Of a DNA stretch of 64,000 bases, positions 22,301-33,269 are shown piece by piece. The stretch's first letter is position 1, and the number at the start of each line of letters is the position of its first letter. The position numbers and the translations under genes were made by a program. Source of the stretch: Manihot esculenta. Its lineage: Eukaryota > Streptophyta > Magnoliopsida > Malpighiales > Euphorbiaceae. The notes below the pieces were generated by a model. The model searched no databases and had not been told where the DNA came from. It was given only the letters and a program-made list of their open reading frames with translations. The stretch spans positions 1,458,912 to 1,522,911 of the forward strand of contig NC_035168.2 in the NCBI RefSeq assembly GCF_001659605.2, given 5' to 3'.

Positions 22301-25300
22301 AATTATTATTTTCCCTCTCTAAGATTAAATACTAGATTCGCCCCTGACTAGAAGCCGCAGGCGCCTGCACCTCTCATTGACAAATACGTGACCACTCTCA
22401 CATGTCCATACAGACAGAACACTAGAAGTAAACGACATGGCATTTGTCAAAGTATGAAAAAAAAAGAAGTTCAATTATGTCTATGGTTTTTAGAAGAAAA
22501 TCCAGCAAGAACTTCCACAAAACAAATTGACAAGAATATCTTCTCTTTCAAATCTCTCAATTGAGATTGTAATCACCTTATTAATTGGAGCTAGCTCCAG
22601 AATTTCTTTGAGTGAAGATATCATCCCGTGGACACTGAGCTTAGGAACTGCCAAGCCAATGTCAAGGTACACCTGAAAGCAAAAGGATTAAAGCAAAGTG
22701 AATGACAAGACATAAATACATAGTAGAAAATAAATGTCATAATTAGAAGGGATGTTAACATCATAAACACATGCACAAAGAGTAAAGAGATTCACTACCT
22801 GAGCATAAACTGAGGCTAGATATGATGCTTCCTTTGAAAATGGATATGATGCATGTAAAAGGACAAAACGACAATTGGTAAATCTCTCATCCTCAAGAAC
22901 CATTCGAAGATGAAGGGGATTGGACAACCTTAGATCCAAACCTTTGTCTCCAAAACTAAATGTGAGAGGAAACAGTAAAGCAAAAAATAATAACAAAAAG
23001 AAAAATAAAAGATCAGGAATACTGACAGAAAAGCAAATGCTCTCTATTGTAGCTAAATACAGGACAAAGAAAGGTAACTTTAATCTTAAGGACTTGTCAG
23101 GAAATTCTCAGAGGCAGACTTAGTCCTCCTCTCCCTGACATGGATGCCAGATGCTTGAACTTCAAACAATTTAAGCACAGATTTCATTCACTTAAGCACA
23201 CTTTCATGAATGAAATCCATAATAGACATTTAAAAGTTAGATCCAATTAGATTCGACAGATATGACAGCATTTTCAATCAACTGCACAGACACCTTGGAC
23301 TTGTTTACTTAAAGAAAATTGATTCAGTTTCCTGAAAAAAAAAATTCTAAGAAAATTGGAAAACAGAATTTTTTGTTCACATATGTCAATTTTCCAAATG
23401 GAGAACTGGAAAACCAGTTTTCCAACATTTAACTAATATTTAGAAAACAATTTTAAAGTTTTCCACCGTTTTCCTTTATAATGAAATTTTGTTTTCTAAC
23501 TATTTTCCAAATGAAAAACAATTAACTCTTTTAGCAAAAAATTACATTATAATATTTTTATAACTAAAATTAAATAATTATTTTTAAAAAATTAAAAATT
23601 AATTATATTATCACAAACTACATTACTAATACATGATTAAAAAAAAATTAAAAGTAACATTTAATTAAGTTTCAAATAAATTTTTGAATAATTTATTTTT
23701 CAATTTCAAAAGTTATGAGTCTTTTTTATTATTTAAATTTGATAACAAGTTTTTATTATTGAGAGGTGAACGCGTTTTCCTTATTCTTACTTATTTTCCA
23801 CAGAAATGAAAATACAATTTCCTTAGAAAATGGAAAATGGAAAACAAAAAATTGTTTTCCATAAGTAAATACACCCCTTTATGTCCAAGTTTCCAAGTCC
23901 TTGTCCCACACCTTTCAGCCATCGATATGAGCATAAAGTGAATTTAAGAACTCCAAAATTTTATTGTACCCTGTGTGTATCTGCATTGGCAAGTCAAACT
24001 GTAGAGCAACCTCCAAACTACGAGTGAAAATATGGTCGATAAAGCTTTTATTTACAAGGCGAACAGGTTTGCCAGCTGGAAAAGGAATTGGTTAATATAA
24101 CTTGACATAGGAACAGAAAATTACCCATCCATGCATAATGCTTACCATGTAAAACTTCAGCAAGACCTTCCTCAGCATCTTTTTTAGTAACATTTGTATT
24201 GATTTCTAGGCCACTAAGATATGCAGCTATGCTTTTCAAGCCAACTATTTTATTAGCAGATGTAATAAACTGTAAGGAATTAACTAAAACAGTGCAGCTC
24301 TTCTTATTACAGAGAGATTAATGGCATCAGGAAATGAGCACAGATAATTGAAAGGATATGACCTCAAGTTCTCCATGAAGGTTTCAGTGAACTTATCCAA
24401 TGTCCAAGTTGATCCATCTAGCAACTCCTAAAAAATACCCAAAAAAAAAATCTTATGAAAAATTTTATTGAAAGGAAAGAGAAAATTGATGGCTGCAGTT
24501 AAGGAATGCTAATATGTCAATAGGAAGAACTTTTGTTTATTTCAAAGTTAGAAATAGAAGCACACGAGTTTGAAGAGTTGTAATCAGAATCCACTAAAAA
24601 GGGCAAAAGAAGCAACGATGGCTAATTATTAATTTCTACCTTTAGATCATAGGTGAAACATGTAAAGTTCTATACACGTGATTTGATCAAGGCTCCCATA
24701 CCATTATCATAATAAGGCAATTATGGAAATTGGACATCAAAATAGATTCAAAATACGAATAGAAAATTTCAACCAGCTGAGCAATAAAGCAAAACCTAGT
24801 CGTAGTACTCATTGAAGTTGATGAGCATACAAGTTTAATCATTTTGATGAAACGAAAAGAGATAATAAGAACGATGTGGCACAACAATGTTTGCAACAAG
24901 ATGTTGGTCATGCTTGCAATACCCATAATCACAAATGAAATTATGAAAAGTAAAAGGAAATACAACTCACTTTATCCAGAATTGCTTCAGCCAAGCGTTC
25001 AATTCGCAGTATTCGACCAACAAATGGAGTGAAATTCTTATGCCATTGAACATCATGCATCTTGTCCAACTTGAATCCATCATCAATGAGAACTGCAGAG
25101 ATTCCTGCAGCTTCAAAGCATTTAACCATAATGGACTCCAAACCTGAAGATATGCGATGCTCTTCAACAACTTGCAAGGAATTCTCACAGCCATATAATT
25201 CAGCTACTTCCCTCAAATTCCTCTTCCATAACAAAAAAAAAAAAAAAAAAACCACTTCAATCAGGATGGAAGCCACGGAGCCAGATTTCCAAAATCACAA

Positions 25301-25832
25301 AACACATTCACGTACTATTACCAAAAGATTCATTAAAAAAACAGCACATCAAACTCTTAATTAATTGAGAAATAATTTTCCGATTACACTTTGATAAAAT
25401 ATCATCTAACACAAAATTTAATAAACAAACGAAACGCTTAGTAAGCAAATAGGCGATCAAAATATAAAGAAACAAAACAAGGAAATTCAGCTGTGCCAAA
25501 AGCAAAAGTCCGTACATGACAATCATCAACTACATTCAACGAGCAGCAGAAACTAAACAAAACATGGCGAACCACAACCGAATCAAACCCGAACTTAGCA
25601 AGTCGTTAAGCAAATGAAGGCAAACCGAGAGTCTAAACAAACAAGTACAGAAATATACAAACGTAGATACCTTGAAGGAGAGAGAGTGAGGAACGAAGGA
25701 TAAGGCCTCGCCAGCAGCTCCAGAGAAGGCATTAATGAAAGGAAAGGAGGAATCGAGAGGGACGATGTTGTGAGCGTGAGCGTCGACAATCATAACCTTC
25801 TCTATCGCCTGTCTGAGCTCTTCAAACTCCAT
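13360..25832 (-). CDS. NodGS: NodGS/FluG-like protein, copy 1: amidohydrolase fused to glutamine-synthetase-like domain, 18 exons, 841 aa
   Basis: Exons, high to low: 25671-25832, 24971-25222, 24360-24427, 24146-24261, 23970-24075, 22799-22955, 22577-22672, 19939-19987, 18804-19075, 18400-18572, 16694-16814, 16542-16594, 16335-16464, 15545-15690, 14850-15035, 14234-14466, 13895-14037, 13360-13422 (2,526 nt, no stop inside). The N-terminal half (about 1-385) is an amidohydrolase-type domain with metal-site VDAHAHN (HxH at 19/21) and LLHASYPFSKEASYLASVY. The C-terminal half (about 435-835) is GS-like: LADMQLRPGEAWEYCPREA, LHAEAGKGQYE, ALDDLGSGSHVHISL, NTWSGAYQCWGKEN. Plant NodGS proteins are about this length, cytosolic, GS-I-related, and linked to root and microbe responses; catalytic activity is uncertain. 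Sixteen introns are GT-AG and intron 3 is AT-AC. An upstream in-frame ATG (25859) is possible; 25832 aligns with copy 2. Confidence 0.93.
16870..17765. other. About 0.9 kb present in intron 10 of copy 1 and absent from copy 2
   Basis: Intron 10 is 1,585 nt here and 694 nt in copy 2. Sequence matches on both sides (GGACTAACAAA.A.ATAT before, AAGAACCATGCC after), so the difference is a single block. No clear terminal repeats or target duplication; either an insertion here or a deletion in copy 2. Confidence 0.55.
20367..22346. mobile_element. 1,980-bp non-autonomous hAT-like element in NodGS copy 1 intron 7
   Basis: Starts CAGGGGTGGATACA; the reverse complement of its end reads CAGGGGCGAATCTA. 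Flanks are ACTATAAT (20359-20366) and ACTAGAAG (22347-22354), an 8-bp target duplication with two changes. The paralogous site in copy 2 (about 40322-40335, GAGTACTAGAAGTCG) is empty with one ACTAGAAG. No long ORF, very AT-rich interior, so it depends on a transposase elsewhere. An internal GC-richer patch at about 21755-21840 may be a nested fragment. Confidence 0.85.
23297..23877. mobile_element. About 580-bp MITE-like insertion in NodGS copy 1 intron 5
   Basis: Copy 2 reads CACCTTATGTCCAAG straight through, whereas copy 1 is interrupted between CACCTT and TATGTCC. The insert begins GGACTTGTTTACTT and its reverse-complemented end reads GGGTGTATTTACTT, an imperfect inverted terminus; subterminal GGAAAAC/GTTTTCC runs are also mirrored. 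The target duplication is short (CTT or CCTT) and ambiguous, so the superfamily is open. No ORF. Confidence 0.7.
24262..24359 (-). other. U12-type AT-AC intron (intron 3 of NodGS copy 1)
   Basis: 98 nt. The 5' end is ATATCCTTTC, an exact match to the minor-spliceosome ATATCCTT donor; the 3' end is TTATTAC, with TTCCTTAC placed 11-12 nt before it as branch-like element. Joining across AT-AC gives NLRS-SANKIVGLKSIAAY in frame, the sequence expected for the family. The GT-AG choice nearby (GAG/GTCATA to CAG/TTTATT) shifts the frame into a stop. Confidence 0.87.
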
Positions 25833-25899
25833 TTCACGCTCAATGAACTTCAGCACCACTCTCGCACTCTGTTGACGGATGGTTTGGAGATGAAGCTGT

Positions 25900-26690
25900 G
25901 AGAGCTGGTTTGCTCAAAAGCATGAAGCAGCAAAGTTAATGCGTGTCCGTAACATAGCATTTATGGAAATCACATAGACTGTTATTACCGCTAAATAGTA
26001 GTACAAAATAAAAATAATTTAAATAGAAGCAGATGAAAGGACGAGATTATCAGAACTTCACTTCCTCTATATTGTGCTTCAAAATGAAGGCCCTGTCAGA
26101 AGCAAGTTACATCATCACACGTGATCAAATCTCCAAAAATCTTTTTTTATTAAAAATCTTATTAACTATTTTCATAGCTTAACCATTTTATTGATGTATT
26201 AATTTTTATTTGCTTAATATATAAGTTTGCTTGTTTTGTTTTTTCCTTAAAAAAAAAGTTGTCTTGAAAAATATTTAGATTGATCAGGCCACTAATCTAA
26301 AGCACCTCTTATATTGAAATAATAGATTTCATCTTTTTTTTTTCATAATAAGACTTATTTATTTATACTAGAAAGTATTTGGTTTATTGCAGATGGATCC
26401 TGAAAAAAACCTTTGGTATTCTCTCTCTGCTGCGTTCATTGTCGTATCTCAAAATGAATAGAAAGAGAAATTGTTCTATGTTGGGAAACTCCATATAATG
26501 ACGTTGGTGGAGTTTTGCCCCTCAACATACGTTTATCGCGTGCCGTCTATTTCAAGAAAAATGCGTGCTACTGTTATACTTGGATGAGATGGATGGCTAC
26601 AGACAGCGGCTAATATGGCAAAAAAATAATTCCATTCCAATCAAATTAATATTTTCAATATTTAATTATCTGAAATTAACTTTTTAACTA
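25900..26690 (-). promoter_or_regulatory. Duplicated upstream region of NodGS copy 1
   Basis: Sequence upstream of the ATG is shared with copy 2 (43350-44122), including GACGGATGGTTT..AGATGAAG, GCATTTATGGAAA and, farther up, TTGGGAAACTC with ATGAC/ACGGCGTT. The match ends near 26690 (44122 in copy 2), which marks the duplication edge. No clear TATA box. Confidence 0.6.
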
Positions 26691-27200
26691 ATTTATTATT
26701 TAGTTTCAGACTTAATTGAAAATTTATTAATTAATCTTTTATTTTTTATATATAAAAAAAATTATTAATTAATTTTTCAGTTTTATAAAAATGTAAATTG
26801 ATTAGTCCCTCTAATTAAAGATATCTCAACATTTAAATTTTTATAGTTATTAATTAAATTTAAAAAAAAAATAATAATAATAATAATAATAATAACTAAA
26901 ACGAAAGAAAACAACATGTGAAGTTCTAAAAAAATATTTTTAAGATAATAAATATTTAAAATAATAATTTCATATTTTCCATCAAAAAAATGCATTTTTC
27001 GTCAAAAAAATTTATATATAGAAAAACGTGATGTTGTGATTTAAAAATATCAAATTTCTTTAAAAAAATTATCTTTTTAATTTTTTAATTCAATTAATAC
27101 ATATTTACCCAATAATAATAATAATAATAGTAAAACTTTAATTTTTTTTTTCTTTATTAGAATATCCATGTAAAAATGCTATTTTAATTTACTAAAAGTT
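26691..27200. other. AT-rich spacer with TAA microsatellite
   Basis: Contains (AAT)n at about 26870-26895 and again near 27112-27130; no coding signal. Confidence 0.5.
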
Positions 27201-27450
27201 GAAAAATAATGAAGTAGAAAAAAAAAAGGATGCACAATAATTTTGCATGCTTTTGAAAAATATGAAGAAATGAAAAATAATAAAGTAGATAAAAGGATGT
27301 ATCATAATTTTGCAGCAGTAGTAGAAAATGTGCTTGTGATATGCATGTGAAGACGTGAAAAATAATGAAGTAGATAAAAACAAGTATAATAATTTTGCAT
27401 GCTTTTTGAAAGAGATGAAAAATAATGAAGTAGATATATATAATTTTGTA
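27201..27450. repeat. Imperfect short tandem array, four copies
   Basis: GAAAAATAATGAAGTAGA-type units begin at 27201, 27272, 27357 and 27417, each followed by a variable stretch and AATAATTTTGCA(TGC). Spacings of 71, 85 and 60 bp show indel drift between copies. Confidence 0.65.
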
Positions 27451-27929
27451 GTGTAATAACTGGCGATTAAATTTAATTAGTTATTAAATTTGATAATATA
27501 TAAAATTATTTAAATTAAAAAATATCACCAAACCAATATATTAAAAAATATTCAACACTCCCATGGGTAAAGTAAGGAAAATGGATCTTTTTGGCTCATG
27601 GACGGTTGTTTTCTCTACTCTCTCTCTCTCGTCTTCCTTCTCTTTATTCTTTGTCTTTTCTTTTTTTCTCTAGAAATATGAAGTTTTATGATATCTAAAT
27701 TAAGCGTCCAAACTGTCCTCATTGAGAACATCCTCAGTTAGGAGGATGTATTATTTGATCATAACTGAATAACTAAATTCATAAATTTAGTTTTTTTATA
27801 GATATAAATTTAGTTTGATTTAATTATTTTTAATTTAATAACTAAAATAATTTATTTTTATTAAATATTATTTTTTTAATTAACAAAAAAAATTATTTTA
27901 TAATTTCATTATTATTGATGAATGTTGGC

Positions 27930-28338
27930 TTTCCATATCTGGAGTAAGATTGGATTTTAAAAAAGAATAAAAACTCAAAATCTATCAAACTATCTTTAAA
28001 CAAATTGATTTAACATCGCAAGCTCTAATCTGGATACATGGAGCAGGCCGGATAAATCGTAAGCACAGATCTAACAAGAGGTAATTCAGTCCGGTGAAGT
28101 GAGGTAGAATAGTTAGTCCGATCATTTCGCAACTCTATATAAGCGCTAGAAAAATTAAATAATTGCCCGCGTGAAGAGAGTCTGACACTTCTATACATAC
28201 GGATCTAAACGATAAAGATAGATAGCAATATATTAGAAAGCGGTTACAATAGAAAAATGAATAAAAAAGAAATAATGTCGCTTTCTTAACTAAGGTTACA
28301 CATTATATAAACTCTATTCTTTGAATATCAGAATATCA
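27930..28338 (+). mobile_element. Decayed LTR related to the 7750-8111 solo LTR
   Basis: The segment at about 28155-28230 (GCGTGAAGAGAG, CATACGGATCT, GATAAAGATAGATAGCA) follows the same order as 7993-8065. The end (ATAAACTCTATTCTTTGAATA then TCAGAATATCA) matches the LTR 3' end with C-to-T type changes. The left edge is not resolved. Confidence 0.5.
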
Positions 28339-28920
28339 ATTATTATTAATTTTATAATGATTATTTTACTAAAATAAGTTATATTTATTATTTTTATAAA
28401 TAAAAATATTATTTTATTATTTTATTATTTATATATTTAATTAATTAATAATTTAAAGTTAAATTTTATTTTATTTTAATTAATTCAATTATAACTAATA
28501 ATCAATTGAATATTTCAATTTTGATTAGATTTTATTATATTTTAAATTTAATTTAATTCAATTAATATTTTAGGAGTAAGTGAAAGTTGATAAGAGAAGT
28601 AACTGTCTCTTGCTTAACTAAAATTACACACCATATAAACTCTATTTTTTGATATCAGAATATTAATTATTATTAATATTATAATTATTATTTTATTAAA
28701 ATAAATTATATTTATTATTTTTATAAATAAAAATATTATTTTATTATTTTATTATTTATATATTTAATTAATTAATAATTTAAAGTTAAATTTTATTTTA
28801 TTTTAATTAATTCAATTATAATTAATAATCAATTGAATATTTCAATTTTGATTAAATTTTATTATATTTTAAATTTAATTTAATTCAATTAATATTTTAG
28901 GAGTAAGAGAAAGTTAATAC
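28277..28920. repeat. Tandem duplication with a period of about 327 bp
   Basis: Copy 1 starts at 28277 (GTCGCTTTCTTAACTAA) and copy 2 at 28605 (GTCTCTTGCTTAACTAA). The match runs through to TTTTAGGAGTAAG at about 28571 and 28898. Each copy carries the decayed LTR 3' end, so the duplication happened after LTR insertion. Confidence 0.8.
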
Positions 28921-31900
28921 TCACAAACTTAACCCCGATAATAGATGCATCTGAATAGAGATCTCAGATTTTATTTTTTTTTTTCCAATCTCCATTTCAA
29001 AACAAAAAAAAAAAAAACAAGTGAAAGTTGAGTTAATTAGAATTCACCTCCATCTTAGCTGACCTCTCATTGTTTTCATTTATACAGGTCTTATGTAAGC
29101 CTAAAAGCTGTGAGTCCTATTTTTAATAAAGGAGAAGCACCGATGGTTATTAAATAGCCCCATCTATGAGACGAATGTGACATTGTTGTTGCTAGAGTTT
29201 CACTAAATTCATCGCAATCTATACATTGATTTAAATATTATTTCAATTAGAGAAAAATTTATTATATTAAAAAATTATATAGATAATATAGAAGTAAATT
29301 ATTTCATCTTATTGATTTTATCCCACCTGATTATTACTATGAAATTTCATAGATTAAACTGTCAAGTCAAAATACTTATTATTTGTGTAGGTTTTAAACC
29401 CTTGTAATATAAAAAAATTAAATAATGTGGAAAACTTTATTTTCAAGATTCAGCAACGACTGTCCTGATTTTCAGATCATTAACTAATAAAAAAGCCAAT
29501 CATTTTAAAAAATATTCGCCTTTTTTAAAAATTTTTCAAAAAAAAAAAGTGAATCATTTTTCGTATATGGTGCAGAATATTGAAAATTTATAATTAAATT
29601 AGTATTTGAAGTTATAAATAATATATATAGGTCAAATAACAGTTCCTTCGGTGTCCGATATTCTTAATCTTACCGATCTTGTTCAATGAAAAATAATTGA
29701 AGAAAAAAAAAAACGGTTTCATTTAAGAATTAAATTGAATAAATTAAAAATTAAAAATTAAAATTTTAATATTTATAAAAATTAAATTATTTTTTATAAA
29801 AATTAATTTAAATTGAATTATTTTAATTTAATTTAATCTGATAGATTAAATTAAATTTTAATAAATTTTTTATTTTTTAAAATTTTATTTTTAATATTTT
29901 AAAATTAAATTAAAACATTTTATTTTTATATTATAAAAAATAATATATTATTATTCGTTAAATTCAATTTTATTAATTATTTTTTATTAAAACTGAATAA
30001 AATTAAAATAGCTAAATTTTTTGGAAATAAAAATTGAAATGGATTGAAAAAGTAAAAAATTGAATTGAATTTTTAAATTAATTTAGATTGATTAACTTTT
30101 TCAATTCGAATCAATATATATATATATAATTTTAAATTATTTACAATAGTACTTAATTTTTATATTAATTCATAATTTTATAATTTAAATTTTGATTTTT
30201 AAATTACATGATAATTTTATCATTTAAATTATTTTTAAAATTACTTAAAAAATATCAAATGATATATAAAAATATAATAAGCTTGTATTTTTTTAACATA
30301 CAAAAAATTAAACTGAATAATAAATTTATTATTTAAATTAATTTTAAAATTTGTTACGAAAATCTAAGAAGATATAAAAATATAATAAAATTAAATTGCA
30401 AAATAAAAATTATTAAAATAAATGACTATAAAGATTACATTATTACTTAAATTATCATTATACATGTATGAATACTTTGTTCCAGTAATATAATATACAA
30501 TTCATTAAAACTACATGATATTATAGTCTAAATAATGTGATCTAAAAAAATATTATCCATTTTCTACTATCTTTATGCTAAACTTGGCTTATATCCATCA
30601 TTTTTATAATATTTTATTTTTTTATATTTTCAATTATTTTAAATATTTAATTAATTTATTCTGATTAGCATCTTTTAATATATTTTATTTTTAATAAAAT
30701 AATTTTTACTTTTATTTTTTCTTTTCAATTTAATTGATTTTTCTAATAAACAAAAAAACAATGCTGGAGTCGCTTTAAATATTAGTTTAATCTTATCAAT
30801 TAATTTTTAAAGTTTATTCAATTTATTTAAATTTTAAATCATTTTTTTGCATGATAAATTCATATTTTTTAATATTTATTTTCATTTACTTGCATTTTTT
30901 AATATTGTAAATCAGTCAATTTTTCTTTTTTTAATGAAAAATGTTTTAAGCTAGATTATTGTTATTTTATTATAATACTATAATAATAATAATTATTATT
31001 ATTATCACTGTGTAAAATTATCAAAAACTTTTATACACTTTTTACAATATTTATTCAGAGGGCTAATTTATTAAATATGTAAAATTGATTTATAATTATG
31101 GAATTTATAATATTTTTAATTTATTTTAAATTAGTAGATATACTTTTAGGGAATGTAAACATACATAATTTACAACTATATTATTTTAAAACTATATTCT
31201 AAATAAATAATATTATTTGTATAGGAATGAAATTAATAGATTGAGATAAAATTATTATTTTAATAAAATGGAATAAAATGATATAAAATATTAATTTCAT
31301 TGATTGATTTTGAAATTTTAAAGTTAGTTTTTAGTAAAATTAATACAACAAGATTAATTTAATTAAATAATAACTTTAAGTTATTAAAATATACATATAT
31401 AAAAAATTCACTTGATTAGATAAAAAATAATAATTTTAAATAAATGACATATAAAAATTTAATGTAATAAATTCTAATTAAGAGTGGACTATATTCATAA
31501 ATTTAGTATGATGATGAAGTATTAAATTTGATTGATTAAAAATTATTATTATTATTAATATATAATAATTTATACAAAAATATATGAAAAAAATACTATA
31601 TATACAACGAGAAATAAACGTGTAATGTATGTTATATAAAACTGATTTAATTAAAAGTTTAGCCAGATTAAACAAAATTATCTTTTTCTCCTTGTTCTTT
31701 TTATTTTTCTCCCTTAATTTTATAACTGAATTAATAAAATATTGTATTATATTTTATTATTTTTATCAATAAAATTAATTATTTTTAATTGTTGCTTTAA
31801 CTATTAAAATAAAATACTATAACTTTTATCTTTTTTTGTAAAATTATTAAAATTCCAAGATCTTTTTCATTTACGTCATATTTTAATCAAGGTTCGTAAT

Positions 31901-33160
31901 ATTTTAAATAAATTAGTATTCATATTTTAATAAATTAATATTAAGAGTCTTAATTAAAATATCACATAAATAATAAATATTGTAAATTAAAATAGGGAAA
32001 TAAACTGAAAGGAAAAAAAAAAAACCTACAACCTTACTATTGTAGGTGTGAGGAATTTTTTACCTCTGATTCCACCAAAATAATAAAAATAAAAAACCAG
32101 CAGTCTCAGATATATTAATCCAAAATGAATAGGATGAATTTCAGCAAGATCATAATCCCACTAAGCTGAGAATTCAATATTGGCGGCTAGCATTAACTAT
32201 CAATAGAGAGGTTATTAGATCTAAGAATTTTATAAAAATTTAATTTAATTAACTTTTTTAAAAAATTCAATTATTTTAATTTAAAATAGATATTAAAAAT
32301 TATACATAAATTTATAAAAAATATTTAAACTATTTTATTATAAAATAAATCATTCCAAATCAAATGGTTTTTTAGGACAAAACGGTCCAATTTTAGAATT
32401 GCAACGTCGTTCGGTTTTTTTTTGGGTAATGTGAAAAACGTTAATTTACCACTATTAAAAGTCACACAACATTTACATTCTCGGGCATCGTTGGAAAATG
32501 AATTTCTTTCTTAGTAAAAACTCCCGACCTTATTAAAATTTATATTTTTATATTTTGATAATTTCTTTCAGACATATAATCGATATAATTTATTTATAAA
32601 ATTAAATAAATAATTTATTAAATAAATATATAATTTACTTATAAAATTAAAATATATAATCTATTTATAAAATTAAATCAATATAAATTGACTCACAAAT
32701 CAATATGTAATTTATTTATAAAATTAAATGAATTTAAATAAATTTATAAATGTATATTAATCCATTTAAAATAGATTCATTTATAAAATTAAATAAATTT
32801 ATAAATGTAGATTACTATTAAATAAATTTACAAATATACATGTAATCTGTTTGACCATTTGTAAAATTAAATAAATTTATAAATATATTACACGTTTGAA
32901 ATAGATCCGTTTGTAAAATTAAATAAATTTAATTAAATTTGTAAATTAAATTTGTAAATGCACATATAATCTGTTTGAAAACTAAATGCATATAAATAAA
33001 ACGTAAAATACTAAATGCATACAAATAGATTCAAAGATAAACGTAAAATTTACAAGTAAATAAAATGTATTTATTATTTCCATACGTAAAATTGTAATAG
33101 AAATTCTGTTTATAATTTGTTAAATTCTTTTAGTGTAAGGAATAGCCATTAGGTAAGCTC
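28921..33160. other. AT-rich intergenic spacer between NodGS copies
   Basis: No gene seen. The run 32570-33060 is rich in short degenerate AAATTTATAAATG and TGTAAAATTAAATAAATT motifs. About 29710-30120 resembles the dispersed repeat also seen at 11590 and 51410. Confidence 0.5.
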
Positions 33161-33269
33161 TTTTCCCTTTATTTTACATTAATGCTCCATTATATAGATT
33201 CATGCATGAGTTGGACAAGCATTAGAAGAGTTTCTACCAAGAAAAAGATCGTTAAAACAGTAACATACT

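Noticed and set aside
24240..24360. GT-AG splicing of NodGS intron 3 using GTCATA or GTAATAAG donors
   Set aside because: GTCATA to the CAG/TTTATT acceptor shifts the frame into a stop in both copies; GTAATAAG works only in copy 1 (about 20 extra residues), because copy 2 has an earlier TGA.
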